Shown here: positions 1-9,406 of the stretch, one piece after another
How positions within the stretch are numbered: position 1 is the stretch's first letter
How the letters are laid out: the number at the start of each line of letters is the position of its first letter
Assembly: GCA_902786855.1 (NCBI GenBank)
Contig: CADAEH010000006.1
Coordinates: forward strand, 56,512 to 120,511
DNA from: an uncultured Eubacteriales bacterium
Lineage (GTDB): Bacteria > Bacillota > Clostridia > Peptostreptococcales > Anaerovoracaceae
Length of the DNA stretch: 64,000 nucleotides
Reading direction: 5' to 3'
Translations under genes and position numbers: made by a program
The notes under the pieces: model-generated
What the model was told of the DNA's origin: nothing
The model's database searches: none
What the model saw: only the letters and a program-made list of their open reading frames with translations

Positions 1-202
1 TAGCAGCAGCCACATACGGACCCGCGCTCTGTGTCACCATGCCCTTTATCGCCTTAGCCACCTCGCGGTGATCTGAGCATGTGACGAACCTGACCTCAAC
101 CGGGTATATGCGGCGGTCGAGTATCCTGACCTTGCCGTCTTCATACCAGGCTATGTTCTCAAGCTGCAGCATCCATGCGAGATCTCTGTCCTGTCTTTCC
201 AT
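1..202 (-). CDS. MtnA/eIF2B-family sugar-phosphate isomerase, N-terminal fragment
   Basis: The first 67 codons of a gene that runs off the left edge. The peptide begins MERQDRDLAWMLQ and has the pattern 'ENIAWYEDGKVRILDRR.YP.E..FVTC....EVA.AIKGMVTQSAGP', which is the usual start of the S-methyl-5-thioribose-1-phosphate isomerase / eIF2B alpha-beta-delta superfamily: a W-E-D-G-K strand, an 'ILD' strand, then the helix leading to the substrate loop. In MtnA the loop normally reads 'RGAP'; here it is 'QSAGP', so a divergent member acting on another sugar phosphate is possible. The ATG lies 15 nt after the stop of the acyl-CoA ligase and has an AAAGGA ribosome site, so the two are probably co-transcribed. 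The catalytic Cys and Asp lie outside the window, so the exact activity cannot be judged. Confidence 0.6.
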   Translation of the reverse strand, partial: MERQDRDLAWMLQLENIAWYEDGKVRILDRRIYPVEVRFVTCSDHREVAKAIKGMVTQSAGPYVAAA

Positions 203-217
203 CTCAGGTCCTTTCTT

Positions 218-2011
218 TTATTCTGCGGTATTGTTCGCAGCGGCTTCTTCAGCTGCCTTTCGCTTTGCTTCTTCTTCCTCCTCGAGGACGCGGTATGCGA
301 CCTTACCGACGAGGGTCTTAGGCAGCTCAGCGCGGAATTCTATATCGTAAGGCATCGCATACTTGGCGATGTGCTTCCTTGCGTATGCCATCAGCTCTTC
401 CTTGAGGGACTCATCAGCCGTGACTCCGTTCTTAGGCATCACGAACATCTTGACCTTTTCCATCTTATAGTCGTCAGGCACTCCGATCGCGCAGCTCATC
501 TGGACCTTTTCATGAGCGTCAAAGACGTTCTCAAGCTGTGCCGGATAAATATTGTAGCCTGACGAGATGATCATTCTCTTGGCTCTGCCCTTGAAGTAGA
601 TGAAGCCCTCTTCATCCATGGTACCAAGGTCGCCTGTATATACCCACTTGAGTCCGTCCGCATGCTCACGGATGGTCTCGGCAGTCTCGACCGGCATGTC
701 GAGGTAGCCCTGCATCACCGAAGGCCCTGCGAGCAGGATCTCACCTTCCTCGCCATACGGGAGTTCTTCAGCCGTGCCCGGTTTTACTATCTTATAGTAT
801 GTGTCAGGGAACGGGATCCCTATGCTGCCTTCCTTGTGCATCTGAGGAGGCGTGAGGCATGATGCTGTAACACACTCCGTTGTCCCGTAGCCCTCACGGA
901 CCTGGATTATGGCCTTGTGATCATAGAGGAAAGCGTCGAACTTCTTTTTGAGCTCCACCGAGAGGGAGTCTCCGCCTGAGAACACGCCCTTGAGCGATGA
1001 GAGATCCGCTCCGTTCATTGAAGGAAGTCTCAGAAGTGCCTCGAAGAGAGTCGGTACTCCTGCGATGAAGTTGCATCTGTATTTTGTGATAAGCTTCGCG
1101 TAGCTCTTAGGAGTGAACCTAGGTACGAGGACGCAGCGCCCTCCGCCGGCAAGCATCGTGTGGATGCATACACCCAGTCCGAATCCGTGGAAGATCGGCA
1201 TAGCTGCCAGCATCTTGTCGCCTACCCTATAGATAGGATTGGCAGTTATGACCTGCTTGGCCAGAGCATTGAAGTTTAAGTTGGTAAGGACGATTCCCTT
1301 GGTGACGCCTGTAGTGCCGCCTGAATAAAGGATCGCAGCCGGGTCATCAGGTTTTCTCTTCACTCTGTACTCATATCCGCAGTGTCTGCCGAGACTCATG
1401 AAGTCAGGCCACTGGAAGACAGGCGCGTCTTTTGGGATCTTCTGTATCTTGCGGCCTTCTGTCAGCATGTAACCCATTCTGATCGGTCTCGTCAGCTCAT
1501 CCCTGATGCGGGCGATGATGACGTTCTGGATCCTGGTGTTCTTACGAATCGCTTCGATCTTGTGATAGAACTGGTCGAGAGTCACTACCATGACAGAGTT
1601 CGACATGTTGAGATAGTTCTCTATCTCTTTCTCTGCGCTGAGCGGATGCACCATATTTGCGACTGCTCCGACCAGGTTGATCGCATAGAGCATATAGATC
1701 GCCTGCGGGCAGTTAGGCATCGCGATCGTGACCCTGTCATTCTCGCGTATTCCAAGTATCCTCAGAGACTTGGCGCACAGATTGATCTGATCGATCATAT
1801 ATTTATATGTGATATGTTTGCCCATGAAATCCATGGCGATCATCAGAGGGTGCTTCTTCGCAGTCTCCTCGACCTTTTCATACATGGTGCCGTTGAAGTA
1901 TTCAGTGGTCAGCGGCAGATCGCCTCTGCTTTTGTCCCATGGGATCTTAACGTTCTCAGGTACAGGGAAAACTATGTTTCCTTCGTCATTGAGTGTCCAT
2001 TTATAAGCCAT
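218..2011 (-). CDS. AMP-forming acyl-CoA ligase (fatty or aryl acid CoA synthetase)
   Basis: A 597-residue member of the ANL adenylate-forming superfamily, which activates a carboxylic acid with ATP and loads it onto CoA. The nucleotide loop ILYSGGTTGVTKG is at residues 227-239, GYGTTEC (motif A5) at about 374-380, YTGDLG with the ribose-binding Asp at about 457, the hinge GRAKRMIISSGYNIYP at about 472, and the C-terminal catalytic lysine in PKTLVGKVAYR. All key residues are intact and the length is normal. The acid substrate cannot be deduced; the closest overall look is of long-chain or medium-chain acyl-CoA ligases. The ATG has an AAAGGA site. The C-terminus ends in a charged Glu/Lys/Ala tail beyond the domain. 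It is followed at 15 nt by an MtnA-like gene, a pairing I do not recognise. Confidence 0.9.
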   Translation of the reverse strand: MAYKWTLNDEGNIVFPVPENVKIPWDKSRGDLPLTTEYFNGTMYEKVEETAKKHPLMIAMDFMGKHITYKYMIDQINLCAKSLRILGIRENDRVTIAMPNCPQAIYMLYAINLVGAVANMVHPLSAEKEIENYLNMSNSVMVVTLDQFYHKIEAIRKNTRIQNVIIARIRDELTRPIRMGYMLTEGRKIQKIPKDAPVFQWPDFMSLGRHCGYEYRVKRKPDDPAAILYSGGTTGVTKGIVLTNLNFNALAKQVITANPIYRVGDKMLAAMPIFHGFGLGVCIHTMLAGGGRCVLVPRFTPKSYAKLITKYRCNFIAGVPTLFEALLRLPSMNGADLSSLKGVFSGGDSLSVELKKKFDAFLYDHKAIIQVREGYGTTECVTASCLTPPQMHKEGSIGIPFPDTYYKIVKPGTAEELPYGEEGEILLAGPSVMQGYLDMPVETAETIREHADGLKWVYTGDLGTMDEEGFIYFKGRAKRMIISSGYNIYPAQLENVFDAHEKVQMSCAIGVPDDYKMEKVKMFVMPKNGVTADESLKEELMAYARKHIAKYAMPYDIEFRAELPKTLVGKVAYRVLEEEEEAKRKAAEEAAANNTAE

Positions 2012-2240
2012 TTGTTTTATTCCTTTATTACTATTTTTTTCAATCTTTCAGCTCGTGAATTATCCGGAGCCGCATCTTATTGATTGTATCATTATACTTC
2101 TTTCAATTCCAGCAAATTGGGCCAAAACAGCATCGTTATCTGGCTGAAGATGCTTAATTGCGGGTATGTCAATGTCCTCCACCCTATTCTGTCGGCAGCG
2201 GCTTATGTGTTATCATACAGAAGATGGAGGTGGGACACAG

Positions 2241-2687
2241 ATGACAGACTGTAAACTGCTTGCAAGACAGCTGGAAGCCCTTATTGAAGATACTGAATGG
2301 GACATCAGTATTATGGCAAACGCTTCTGCCCTCATATGGGATGCACTTGAAGATATAAACTGGGCAGGTTTTTATATCATGAGAAACGGACACCTGGAGC
2401 TCGGACCATTTCAGGGAAAGGTCGCCTGTGTCAGGATCGGGATCGGAAAAGGCGTGTGCGGTACCGCTGTTCTGGAGGACAAAACTCAGCTCGTTCCTGA
2501 TGTGCATGAGTTTCCCGGTCACATAGCCTGCGACTCTGCCAGCAATTCAGAGATCGTGATCCCTATTCATTCAGGTGAAAGCATTTACGGGGTGCTGGAC
2601 ATAGACAGTCCGCTCAAAGGCAGATTCACAGAAGATGACAGCGATGGACTGGATGCACTTGTAAAAGTCATAGAAAATCGGCTGTAA
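2241..2687 (+). CDS. msrC: Free methionine-(R)-sulfoxide reductase (GAF domain, fRMsr)
   Basis: A single GAF domain of 148 residues that reduces free methionine-R-sulfoxide. Three cysteines sit at positions 63, 73 and 97 in the contexts VACVRI, GVCGTA and HIACDSAS. The spacing of 10 and 24 residues is the one found in yeast and E. coli fRMsr, where these residues are the catalytic and resolving cysteines. The downstream segment SNSEIVIPI and the VLDIDSP strand are also family signatures. An upstream in-frame ATG at 2166 would add 25 residues without homology. I chose 2241 because it has a GGAGG site 10 nt upstream and matches the family start. It stands alone and diverges from the acyl-CoA ligase. 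Cytosolic; probable role in oxidative damage repair. Confidence 0.9.
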   Translation: MTDCKLLARQLEALIEDTEWDISIMANASALIWDALEDINWAGFYIMRNGHLELGPFQGKVACVRIGIGKGVCGTAVLEDKTQLVPDVHEFPGHIACDSASNSEIVIPIHSGESIYGVLDIDSPLKGRFTEDDSDGLDALVKVIENRL

Positions 2688-2703
2688 TTTGTTTTTCTTC
2701 ACC

Positions 2704-2752
2704 AAATGTTCAGAATCGAATGCTGCTAATCCGGCTAATTATCTGAACATTT
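2704..2752. repeat. Inverted repeat next to the ABC exporter promoter
   Basis: AAATGTTCAGA at 2704-2714 is matched perfectly by TCTGAACATTT at 2742-2752, with 27 nt between. The right arm ends 4 nt before a TATAAT box at 2757-2762 that would serve the exporter gene at 2821. No run of T follows, so it does not look like a terminator. The arrangement resembles a two-site operator for a repressor or response regulator, but the regulator is not in the window. Confidence 0.45.
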
Positions 2753-2820
2753 AGTGTATAATTTTATGTTGTACACTTTTAAATGCAGCTAGCTGAGGAA
2801 TACTATCACGATCAGATTCC

Positions 2821-5800
2821 ATGCTTGAATTAAAAAACATCTCAAAGGAATACAAGACCGGCGCTGAAGTGGTGCACGCTCTGAGGAACGTGGACCTTGC
2901 TTTCCGTGAGAGCGAATTCGTTTCTATCCTCGGTCCTTCCGGCTGCGGAAAGACCACCATGTTAAATATTCTCGGCGGTCTCGATCAGTACACAGACGGA
3001 GATCTGATCATCAACGGCGTCAGTACCAAGCAATATAAAGACTCTGACTGGGATGCCTACAGAAATAACACGATCGGATTCGTATTCCAGAGCTACAATC
3101 TGATCTCTCACCAGACTGTTCTTTCCAATGTCGAGCTTGCCCTGACACTGTCGGGCATTTCCGCGGCAGAGAGAAAGCAGCGCGCAATCACAGCTCTGGA
3201 ACAGGTCGGGCTGGGCGATCAGATCAACAAAAAACCGGCTCAGATGTCAGGCGGCCAGGTGCAGCGTGTAGCCATCGCCAGAGCGCTGATCAACGACCCG
3301 GATATAATCCTTGCAGATGAACCTACCGGTGCCCTTGACTCTGAGACCAGTGTCCAGATCATGGCTATCCTCAAGGACATCTCCCGGAAAAAGCTGGTCA
3401 TAATGGTCACTCACAATCCTGAACTTGCTGAGGAGTATTCGACAAGGATAGTAAAGCTTTCAGACGGTCGTGTCATCAGTGATTCAGACCCTTATGTTCC
3501 CGGGGCTGCAGAGCCTGTTTCGGGAGAGAACGGCGTAGTCCCTTTACCGGCCATGGTATCAGAGCCTGTGGGGAGGGATGTGTCTCCATCTGCGGGTACA
3601 AAGGGGCGCGTACAGCGACGCCGCAACCGCTCGATGTCCATGCTCACAGCCAACCGGCTTTCACTCAACAACCTGATGACCAAAAAAGCCAGGACACTGC
3701 TGACCGCTTTTGCCGGCAGCATAGGCATCATCGGCATCGCACTGATACTTTCGGTGTCCAACGGTTTCCAGAAATATATCGATAAACTCGAAGAGGACAC
3801 CCTCTCGTCATATCCTCTCCAGATACAGTCGGAGACGGCGGATATGACTTCGATGATCACCGCGTTTGCAGCCAATGCACAGGATACCGAGGGCGAGGAT
3901 TCCGGCGGCCGTGTGCATGAGCAGCAGGTCATGACAGATATGCTCGCAAGCATCGGATCCAACGACCTGGCTTCTTTCAAAGAACATCTGGATTCCCACA
4001 TGGATGAAATCAGTGGCTGGTTCAATGATTATTCATACAATTACGGCATCTCACCGAGCATATACTCCACCAATATGAAGTACGGTGTTCTTAGGGTAAG
4101 TCCGGGTTCTATCATGCAGTCATATATGAACAGCTTCCAGACTGCCTACATACAATATGCCAACACTGACGTATTCTTCCAGATGATGAATAATGAAAAG
4201 CTGCTCAAGTCCCAGTTCAAAGTGCTGGCAGGAAAATGGCCTGAAAAGTACGATGAGCTGCTTCTGGTGCTCGACAGCGAAGATCAGCTCAATGACTATA
4301 TAGTATATACACTGGGACTGAGAGATCCTCAGGAACTCAAGGACATGATCAGCGAGGTCATGAAGGGCAATCAGGTCGAAAACAACAATGAGCAGCTCGA
4401 GTGGACATATGATGATTTTATCGGTATGGAATTCGCTCTCGTCAACAGGTGTGATACTTACCGGCGCAATTCTTCATACAATGTATGGGAAGATATGTCC
4501 GATGACGATGACTTTATGAAAGGTCTCATCAGAGATGCCGAGAGGCTGCATATATCGGGCATCGTCTGCGCAAAGGACAGATCCGGTGCTTCAGCTATGA
4601 GCAGCGGTATCGGCTATCTGCCTTCACTCACGCAGCATATGATAGACTATGCGGCGGAGTCGGATATTGTACGTATCCAGAAAGCCAACAAGGGTGCCGA
4701 TGTTTTCTCCGGCAAGAGTTTCGAGTCTATCCGCAACAAAACCGATGAAGGTCTCGGTTTTGAAGACATGATCAGCATCGACAAGGACAAGCTCAAAAAG
4801 GCTCTCGGCGGAAATATTGATCCAAAGGCAATTGAAAAGGCCATCAAAAAGACCGGCAACGAAGAGATGGAGGCCCTTGCGGACGCCGATTCTGCAGAAA
4901 AGATAGAGTCCGATGTAAATATCGCTCTCACCAAGGGATGCAACGGCATGATCAATTACTTAGTAGATCAGTTCAAAAAGGATCCTGCCAATTTCAAGAT
5001 CGACGATGACATGGTCACGAAAGCTCTTGCAGCCAATGTGGACACAGGAAACCATGCTCAGCTGGTCAATAAGCTGCTTGGCGGATATGGTGAAGTGCTC
5101 AAAGCTTCGGGCGATCAGATAACCGGTGCGATAGCAGCGGCGACAGATCCGGCCGCGATAGCAGCGGCACAGGAAGCTGCACAAAAGGCCGCTGAAGAGC
5201 AGGCAGCTCAGGAACTGGTCAAACGCTTCAAGGATGCCGGGATGGAGATCTCTGACGAAGATGCCCTCAGGTTCATTCGCGAAGGTGTAAGCGCATCTGA
5301 CCTGATCGAACTGTCAGGCGGGAGTCTCAGCGAAGAACAGGCGGCTGAATTTGCAAAATCCATCAATGATGCCATCAGTTCCGCAAAGGAGGAAGCTGCA
5401 AAGCAAGCGGCTGAGCAGGCTGGGCAGCAGCCTGAACCTGCAGATATGCTGAAGGACGCCCTCGGAAAGACTGTGGATCCTTATGTCAATGCAAAAGCTC
5501 TGCAAGATGGTGTAAAACAATACGGTGAAGGTATTGAGAAGATGCAGATCGCCAAGGAGGTCTACCCTGCTCTGGGAGAAGTCGCCAAAAAGATCGGTGA
5601 GCAATTCCACATCGATCCGTCGGGCATTGCAGATGCGTTCAAGATGAAGATGGATGAAGACGAGCTGACAAGACTTATCACTGCCTACATGTCCGGCGGT
5701 GCAGAGACAAGCTATGAATCCAACATGAGAAAGCTCGGATATGCAGATCTGGACAATCCTGCTTCAATGGCTTTCTATTTCAGGGATTTTGATTCAAAGC

Positions 5801-6333
5801 AGAAATTCCTTGATTTCCTCGATGACTATAACGAGGATATGAAAGATAAGGACAAAGAAGACCAGGTGATCAGCTATACGGATATCACGGGCATTATGAT
5901 GAAGTCGGTCAAGACCATCACCAATGCAGTGAGCTATGTCCTGATCGCTTTCGTCGCGATATCACTGATAGTATCGTCCATCATGATAGGCGTCATCACC
6001 TATATCTCCGTGCTCGAGCGTACCAAAGAGATCGGTATCCTCAGAGCGATCGGTGCATCGAAGCGGGATATCTCAAGGATATTCAACGCCGAGACCATCA
6101 TTGTCGGACTCTGTGCCGGGGTGATAGGAATAGGGGCAAGCCTGCTCCTGCTGATACCTATCAACAAGATACTGATCAACCTCACAGGCATCGCTGCACT
6201 CAAGGCGATATTGCCTCCGGCGGGAGGAGTGATCCTTATACTTATAAGTATATTCCTCACCTATATCGCCGGACTCATCCCATCAGGCATGGCTGCCCGT
6301 AAGGACCCGGTAGTGGCACTGAGGACAGAATGA
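2821..6333 (+). CDS. Large MacB/FtsX-type ABC exporter, ATPase fused to permease
   Basis: A 1170-residue fusion. Residues 1-220 are an ABC ATPase of the LolD/MacB class: Walker [10 protein letters not shown] at 38-46, signature [15 protein letters not shown] near 143, Walker [13 protein letters not shown] near 160, H-loop MVTHNPE. A charged linker follows, then one membrane segment at about 290-315, about 720 extracytoplasmic residues, and three membrane segments at about 1037-1067, 1098-1120 and 1130-1158 in an FtsX domain ending in the 'DPVVALR' tail typical of the family. Known MacB-type proteins act by mechanotransmission rather than classic transport. The external domain is unusually long and contains an Ala/Glu/Gln-rich, coiled-coil-like stretch (about 765-875). 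No partner protein is adjacent. Ribosome site is weak (GAGGA 22 nt upstream). Substrate unknown; peptides or lipoproteins are the family precedents. Confidence 0.88.
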   Translation: MLELKNISKEYKTGAEVVHALRNVDLAFRESEFVSILGPSGCGKTTMLNILGGLDQYTDGDLIINGVSTKQYKDSDWDAYRNNTIGFVFQSYNLISHQTVLSNVELALTLSGISAAERKQRAITALEQVGLGDQINKKPAQMSGGQVQRVAIARALINDPDIILADEPTGALDSETSVQIMAILKDISRKKLVIMVTHNPELAEEYSTRIVKLSDGRVISDSDPYVPGAAEPVSGENGVVPLPAMVSEPVGRDVSPSAGTKGRVQRRRNRSMSMLTANRLSLNNLMTKKARTLLTAFAGSIGIIGIALILSVSNGFQKYIDKLEEDTLSSYPLQIQSETADMTSMITAFAANAQDTEGEDSGGRVHEQQVMTDMLASIGSNDLASFKEHLDSHMDEISGWFNDYSYNYGISPSIYSTNMKYGVLRVSPGSIMQSYMNSFQTAYIQYANTDVFFQMMNNEKLLKSQFKVLAGKWPEKYDELLLVLDSEDQLNDYIVYTLGLRDPQELKDMISEVMKGNQVENNNEQLEWTYDDFIGMEFALVNRCDTYRRNSSYNVWEDMSDDDDFMKGLIRDAERLHISGIVCAKDRSGASAMSSGIGYLPSLTQHMIDYAAESDIVRIQKANKGADVFSGKSFESIRNKTDEGLGFEDMISIDKDKLKKALGGNIDPKAIEKAIKKTGNEEMEALADADSAEKIESDVNIALTKGCNGMINYLVDQFKKDPANFKIDDDMVTKALAANVDTGNHAQLVNKLLGGYGEVLKASGDQITGAIAAATDPAAIAAAQEAAQKAAEEQAAQELVKRFKDAGMEISDEDALRFIREGVSASDLIELSGGSLSEEQAAEFAKSINDAISSAKEEAAKQAAEQAGQQPEPADMLKDALGKTVDPYVNAKALQDGVKQYGEGIEKMQIAKEVYPALGEVAKKIGEQFHIDPSGIADAFKMKMDEDELTRLITAYMSGGAETSYESNMRKLGYADLDNPASMAFYFRDFDSKQKFLDFLDDYNEDMKDKDKEDQVISYTDITGIMMKSVKTITNAVSYVLIAFVAISLIVSSIMIGVITYISVLERTKEIGILRAIGASKRDISRIFNAETIIVGLCAGVIGIGASLLLLIPINKILINLTGIAALKAILPPAGGVILILISIFLTYIAGLIPSGMAARKDPVVALRTE

Positions 6334-6370
6334 TCACATTTCGCTCCTTTGCAAACAACGACAAAAGTAC

Positions 6371-6408
6371 CAGCCCCGTTCACAGACGGGGCTGATTTGT
6401 TTTTTGTG
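6371..6408 (+). terminator. Rho-independent terminator after the ABC exporter
   Basis: CAGCCCCGT (6371-6379) pairs with ACGGGGCTG (6386-6394) around a six-base loop, followed by ATTTGTTTTTTGT. It lies 38 nt after the exporter stop codon on the plus strand. Confidence 0.9.
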
Positions 6409-6423
6409 TAAAGCAATACAAAA

Positions 6424-6453
6424 CAAGAGCGGTGACCTGCATCACCGCTCTTG
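6424..6453 (-). terminator. Rho-independent terminator after the GH20 gene
   Basis: A perfect 12-bp stem, CAAGAGCGGTGA with TCACCGCTCTTG, with a six-base loop. Read on the minus strand it is followed by TTTTGTATTG; on the plus strand the following bases are not T-rich. It therefore ends transcripts arriving from the minus-strand GH20 gene, 138 nt upstream, and faces the exporter terminator. Confidence 0.8.
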
Positions 6454-6590
6454 CCGTTGTCTAAGGTATTATATGGAAATTTATATGGAGGTTTCAGAGG
6501 TTTCTCTCTGTTACATGTACATAATACAGTACAATTATGTAGAAACGGTGATACTTATGAGAACAGAGTTTGTCATTTTTACGGACGGTT

Positions 6591-8654
6591 TCAGTATATG
6601 AGTTTCTGGATCCAGGTCGCGCCTTCTTCAGCCTCTGAAGCTGCCGGCAGGACTGTTGCAGATCCAGAGTCTCCGGTCCAGCCCGGGAATCCATTCATGC
6701 TCTCTGCAAAAGCCTTCATCATTTCATAATCCTCTGCTGCTTTGATGCCTGATGCCGAGGAGTTCACTTCACAGTTCCACATCCTTGAAGCATTGGCCCA
6801 GGTCCTCATTTTCGTATCTTTCCATACAGCAGCTGCATCTTTATAGTCCGGGAAGTCGCACCATATTGCAAAGTATCCGCCTCCGAGCATCTCGTCAGGT
6901 ACCGTCATCTTTACCCCCGCTTTTCTTGCAAAAGATCTTGGGTCCCAATTTGCGAAAATATTGCGTCCGTCCACAGTCTTGTACTTGCCCTTCATTATAT
7001 CCTCGCCGTTTTTCTCACGAAGGACATAGAAGCACCATGATTCCATGAAGTTGTATACGACATGGCCTTTTTCCGCAAAATGTCCGGCTGTATTGTCGCC
7101 GTCAAACCAGTACGTGATCTCAACTGTTTCGCTGAGCTGGACATGCTGATCAGGGTTGATGTCGATCTCGTCGTTGAAAACTCTGCAGGTATAGCCCTTG
7201 GTCTCAAGCCTGTCTGCAAGGTCATTGATATAACTGATGAACACATCGCTCGCACTGCCGCCGTCTATGCCGAGAGTCTTTCTGGCGTATTTTTCCCAGT
7301 GCTCGAGAGCATCCCAACGGTTGTCATAATCTATAACATCGCCGCCCAGCTCGAATGTATACCAGCCAAGCAGCTCGTCACTTCCGATATCCATCTTGCT
7401 GCATCCCAGCTCTCTGAAGAGATCAGCATAGCTGTCTATCAGGGCGTTGGTAAAGGCTACAGCATGCTCTTTTGTAAGATCTATTCCTATGTAGTTGACT
7501 TTTTCTGTCTCGCCGCCATGCGAATAGTGATTGGCAATTGAGCCAAAGCCCTTTACGCTGCTGTCGTAGGTCTTCCCATCATATGTAAAAGAGAAGTCCG
7601 GATGCGAATCAACATACTTCGCATATCTTTTGACCATGAACTTATTGTGTCCCGGCGTGTCGAATGAAGGTATCACTTCCATATGATACTGTTTTGCAAG
7701 CTCTACGATCTCTCTCATCTCGGCAGTTGAGAGAGAGTCGATGTCTTCCGTCAGCCACGGGAACTCAGGGGAGTCGAGTCTGATCCCTTCCGCCTCAGCA
7801 AAGTGCAGCACGATGGCATTATATCTCTGAAGCGATGCTCTCCTGATGAGGTTTTCTATCCAGTCTTTGCTGAAATACTTGCGGCCGCAGTCGAGCATAA
7901 CAGCGCGCTCGGCAAGGTCCGGACCATCCTTGATCCTGCAGCATGCAAGCTTCAGAGTGTCTGCCTTACCGGCCGCTTCAGTATCATCTGCTGCAGTTTC
8001 TCCATCCGCCGTTTCAGGCTCACCGGCCTGAGCAGCATCGATGTTCTGCATTTCTCTTGCTATCTCAAGAAGCTCGGTAAGTCCGTACCATATACCGTCA
8101 GTACCGCAGGCTTCGACAATGATATTTTTTTCATCGATATACAGCTTGTATGTCTCGAAGATATCAGCGGTCGCGATACCGGCAAGGAATTCATCCTCTC
8201 TCACCAGACTGATCACTATGTCCCCTTCACTCGCAAAACGCTCATCACCGTAGACCACAGGGAGCGGTTTTTCTGACGGTATGCTGTATGCAGCAAACTC
8301 AGAGTCCATGAGCCTGACTGTGCTGAGCAGGTCTTCGGCAGGCGTGTCGTCTGTCGTGGCAATATAAAAGCGGCTCTCTGGAGTGAGCTCAAAAGTTCCC
8401 TCTTCCGGTGTGTATTCCTGTGCGAGAGCCTCAGCAAAGCTGTTCGCACCGGCATCCAAAAGCGGTTCAGGCGGCGCCTGCTCTGCCGGAGCTTCCGTTC
8501 CCGCCTGCTCGTCAGGGGTCTCTTCTGTCTGCTGCTCTGAGCCGATCAGGTCAAGTGCAACAAAATCATCCAGCCCGCTCAGAGCCATGGCATCGGCAGG
8601 CATGGAAATCAAGCACAAAAATATAATCGTAATGATTGCGGTGATTTTTTTCAA
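6591..8654 (-). CDS. Secreted family GH20 beta-N-acetylhexosaminidase-like glycosidase
   Basis: 687 residues with a Sec signal peptide (KKI then a hydrophobic core to about residue 23, cleavage near ADAMA). Acidic Pro/Glu/Ala-rich linkers at about 40-66 and 205-232 flank a GH20b-like accessory domain (about 85-200). The catalytic barrel runs from about 245: the opening LAERAVMLDCGR.YF matches the GH20 'RG.MLD.aR' strand, then IPSFDTPGHNKFM, and the catalytic Asp-Glu pair at 426-427 in MDIGSDELLGW. GH20 enzymes release terminal GlcNAc/GalNAc or lacto-N-biose by substrate-assisted catalysis. No LPXTG or surface anchor is visible. The start is a TTG, the only start that gives a full signal peptide. 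It sits downstream of a citrate operon whose last gene carries a NahK-like sugar kinase domain, a possible functional link. Confidence 0.85.
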   Translation of the reverse strand: MKKITAIITIIFLCLISMPADAMALSGLDDFVALDLIGSEQQTEETPDEQAGTEAPAEQAPPEPLLDAGANSFAEALAQEYTPEEGTFELTPESRFYIATTDDTPAEDLLSTVRLMDSEFAAYSIPSEKPLPVVYGDERFASEGDIVISLVREDEFLAGIATADIFETYKLYIDEKNIIVEACGTDGIWYGLTELLEIAREMQNIDAAQAGEPETADGETAADDTEAAGKADTLKLACCRIKDGPDLAERAVMLDCGRKYFSKDWIENLIRRASLQRYNAIVLHFAEAEGIRLDSPEFPWLTEDIDSLSTAEMREIVELAKQYHMEVIPSFDTPGHNKFMVKRYAKYVDSHPDFSFTYDGKTYDSSVKGFGSIANHYSHGGETEKVNYIGIDLTKEHAVAFTNALIDSYADLFRELGCSKMDIGSDELLGWYTFELGGDVIDYDNRWDALEHWEKYARKTLGIDGGSASDVFISYINDLADRLETKGYTCRVFNDEIDINPDQHVQLSETVEITYWFDGDNTAGHFAEKGHVVYNFMESWCFYVLREKNGEDIMKGKYKTVDGRNIFANWDPRSFARKAGVKMTVPDEMLGGGYFAIWCDFPDYKDAAAVWKDTKMRTWANASRMWNCEVNSSASGIKAAEDYEMMKAFAESMNGFPGWTGDSGSATVLPAASEAEEGATWIQKLIY

Positions 8655-8722
8655 TTCTGTATATAACCTTATTCCGGTCTGGACCGGACCATTTCATTGT
8701 TTTTGATCAGACGCTTCTTATT

Positions 8723-9334
8723 TCAGAAAAACAGCCCCTTGACCCATATCTCAAATCCTATCGCTATGAGGATCACGCCGCCTAATACAGACGCTTTTCC
8801 TGCAAGCCTCGTTCCGATCTTCCTGCCGATATGCAGACCTGCGATACATATGAACAGAGTCACGATCCCGATGATAGCTGAGGATGCCAGTGCTGTCAGG
8901 ATCGTATATGTCGCGATCGTGAATCCGACAGACAGAGCATCTATGGATGTAGCTATCCCCTGAACGATAAGATCTGAAGCTGTCAGCGAAGAAGTCTTCG
9001 TTTCCTGATCAGATGCGTCTGCACCTCCGGCATCAGGACGGTTTTCCCTTATCCCTTCAAGAAGCATCTTGCCGCCTATATAGAGCAGCAGAGCCAGCGC
9101 TATCCACGGTATGAATATCTGCAGCTTTTCGAATCTCTCTGCAGCTGTATGGACGATGACCCACCCTGCCAGAGGCATGAAAAACTGGAACGCAGCGAAT
9201 GTACCGGCTATCTTCAGTACTTTTCCCGCATTCAGATCTCTCTCGCTGAGGCCGTCAGCAAGCGATACTGAGAATGCATCCATGGCGAGACCCACTCCCA
9301 GCAGTATACTTCTGATTATCAGTTCAAGACTCAA
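8723..9334 (-). CDS. mntP: Manganese efflux pump MntP
   Basis: A 203-residue membrane protein of the MntP (DUF204/YebN) family, which exports Mn2+ from the cytoplasm. Six hydrophobic segments are visible. The first contains GVGLAMDAFSVSLADG and the fourth SIDALSVGFT, the duplicated conserved Asp-containing motif of the family. The start is a TTG preceded by AAGGGTG. It follows the AEC carrier by 72 nt on the same strand, too short a gap to hold the yybP-ykoY manganese riboswitch that often precedes mntP, and I see none further upstream. Confidence 0.9.
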   Translation of the reverse strand: MSLELIIRSILLGVGLAMDAFSVSLADGLSERDLNAGKVLKIAGTFAAFQFFMPLAGWVIVHTAAERFEKLQIFIPWIALALLLYIGGKMLLEGIRENRPDAGGADASDQETKTSSLTASDLIVQGIATSIDALSVGFTIATYTILTALASSAIIGIVTLFICIAGLHIGRKIGTRLAGKASVLGGVILIAIGFEIWVKGLFF

Positions 9335-9406
9335 ATACTTTCACCCTTAATGTTAGAACATGTCAGAAAGGAAGATATCCTCCGTTCTGACCAGAAACTG
9401 TATAAA

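Noticed and set aside
1382-2083. Long plus-strand open frame opposite the acyl-CoA ligase
   Set aside because: It is antisense to a gene with full motifs, has no ribosome site and no family likeness.
8668-8690. CCGGTCTGGACCGG palindrome as a terminator for mntP
   Set aside because: The stem is short with almost no loop and no T-run follows on the minus strand; possible protein site only.
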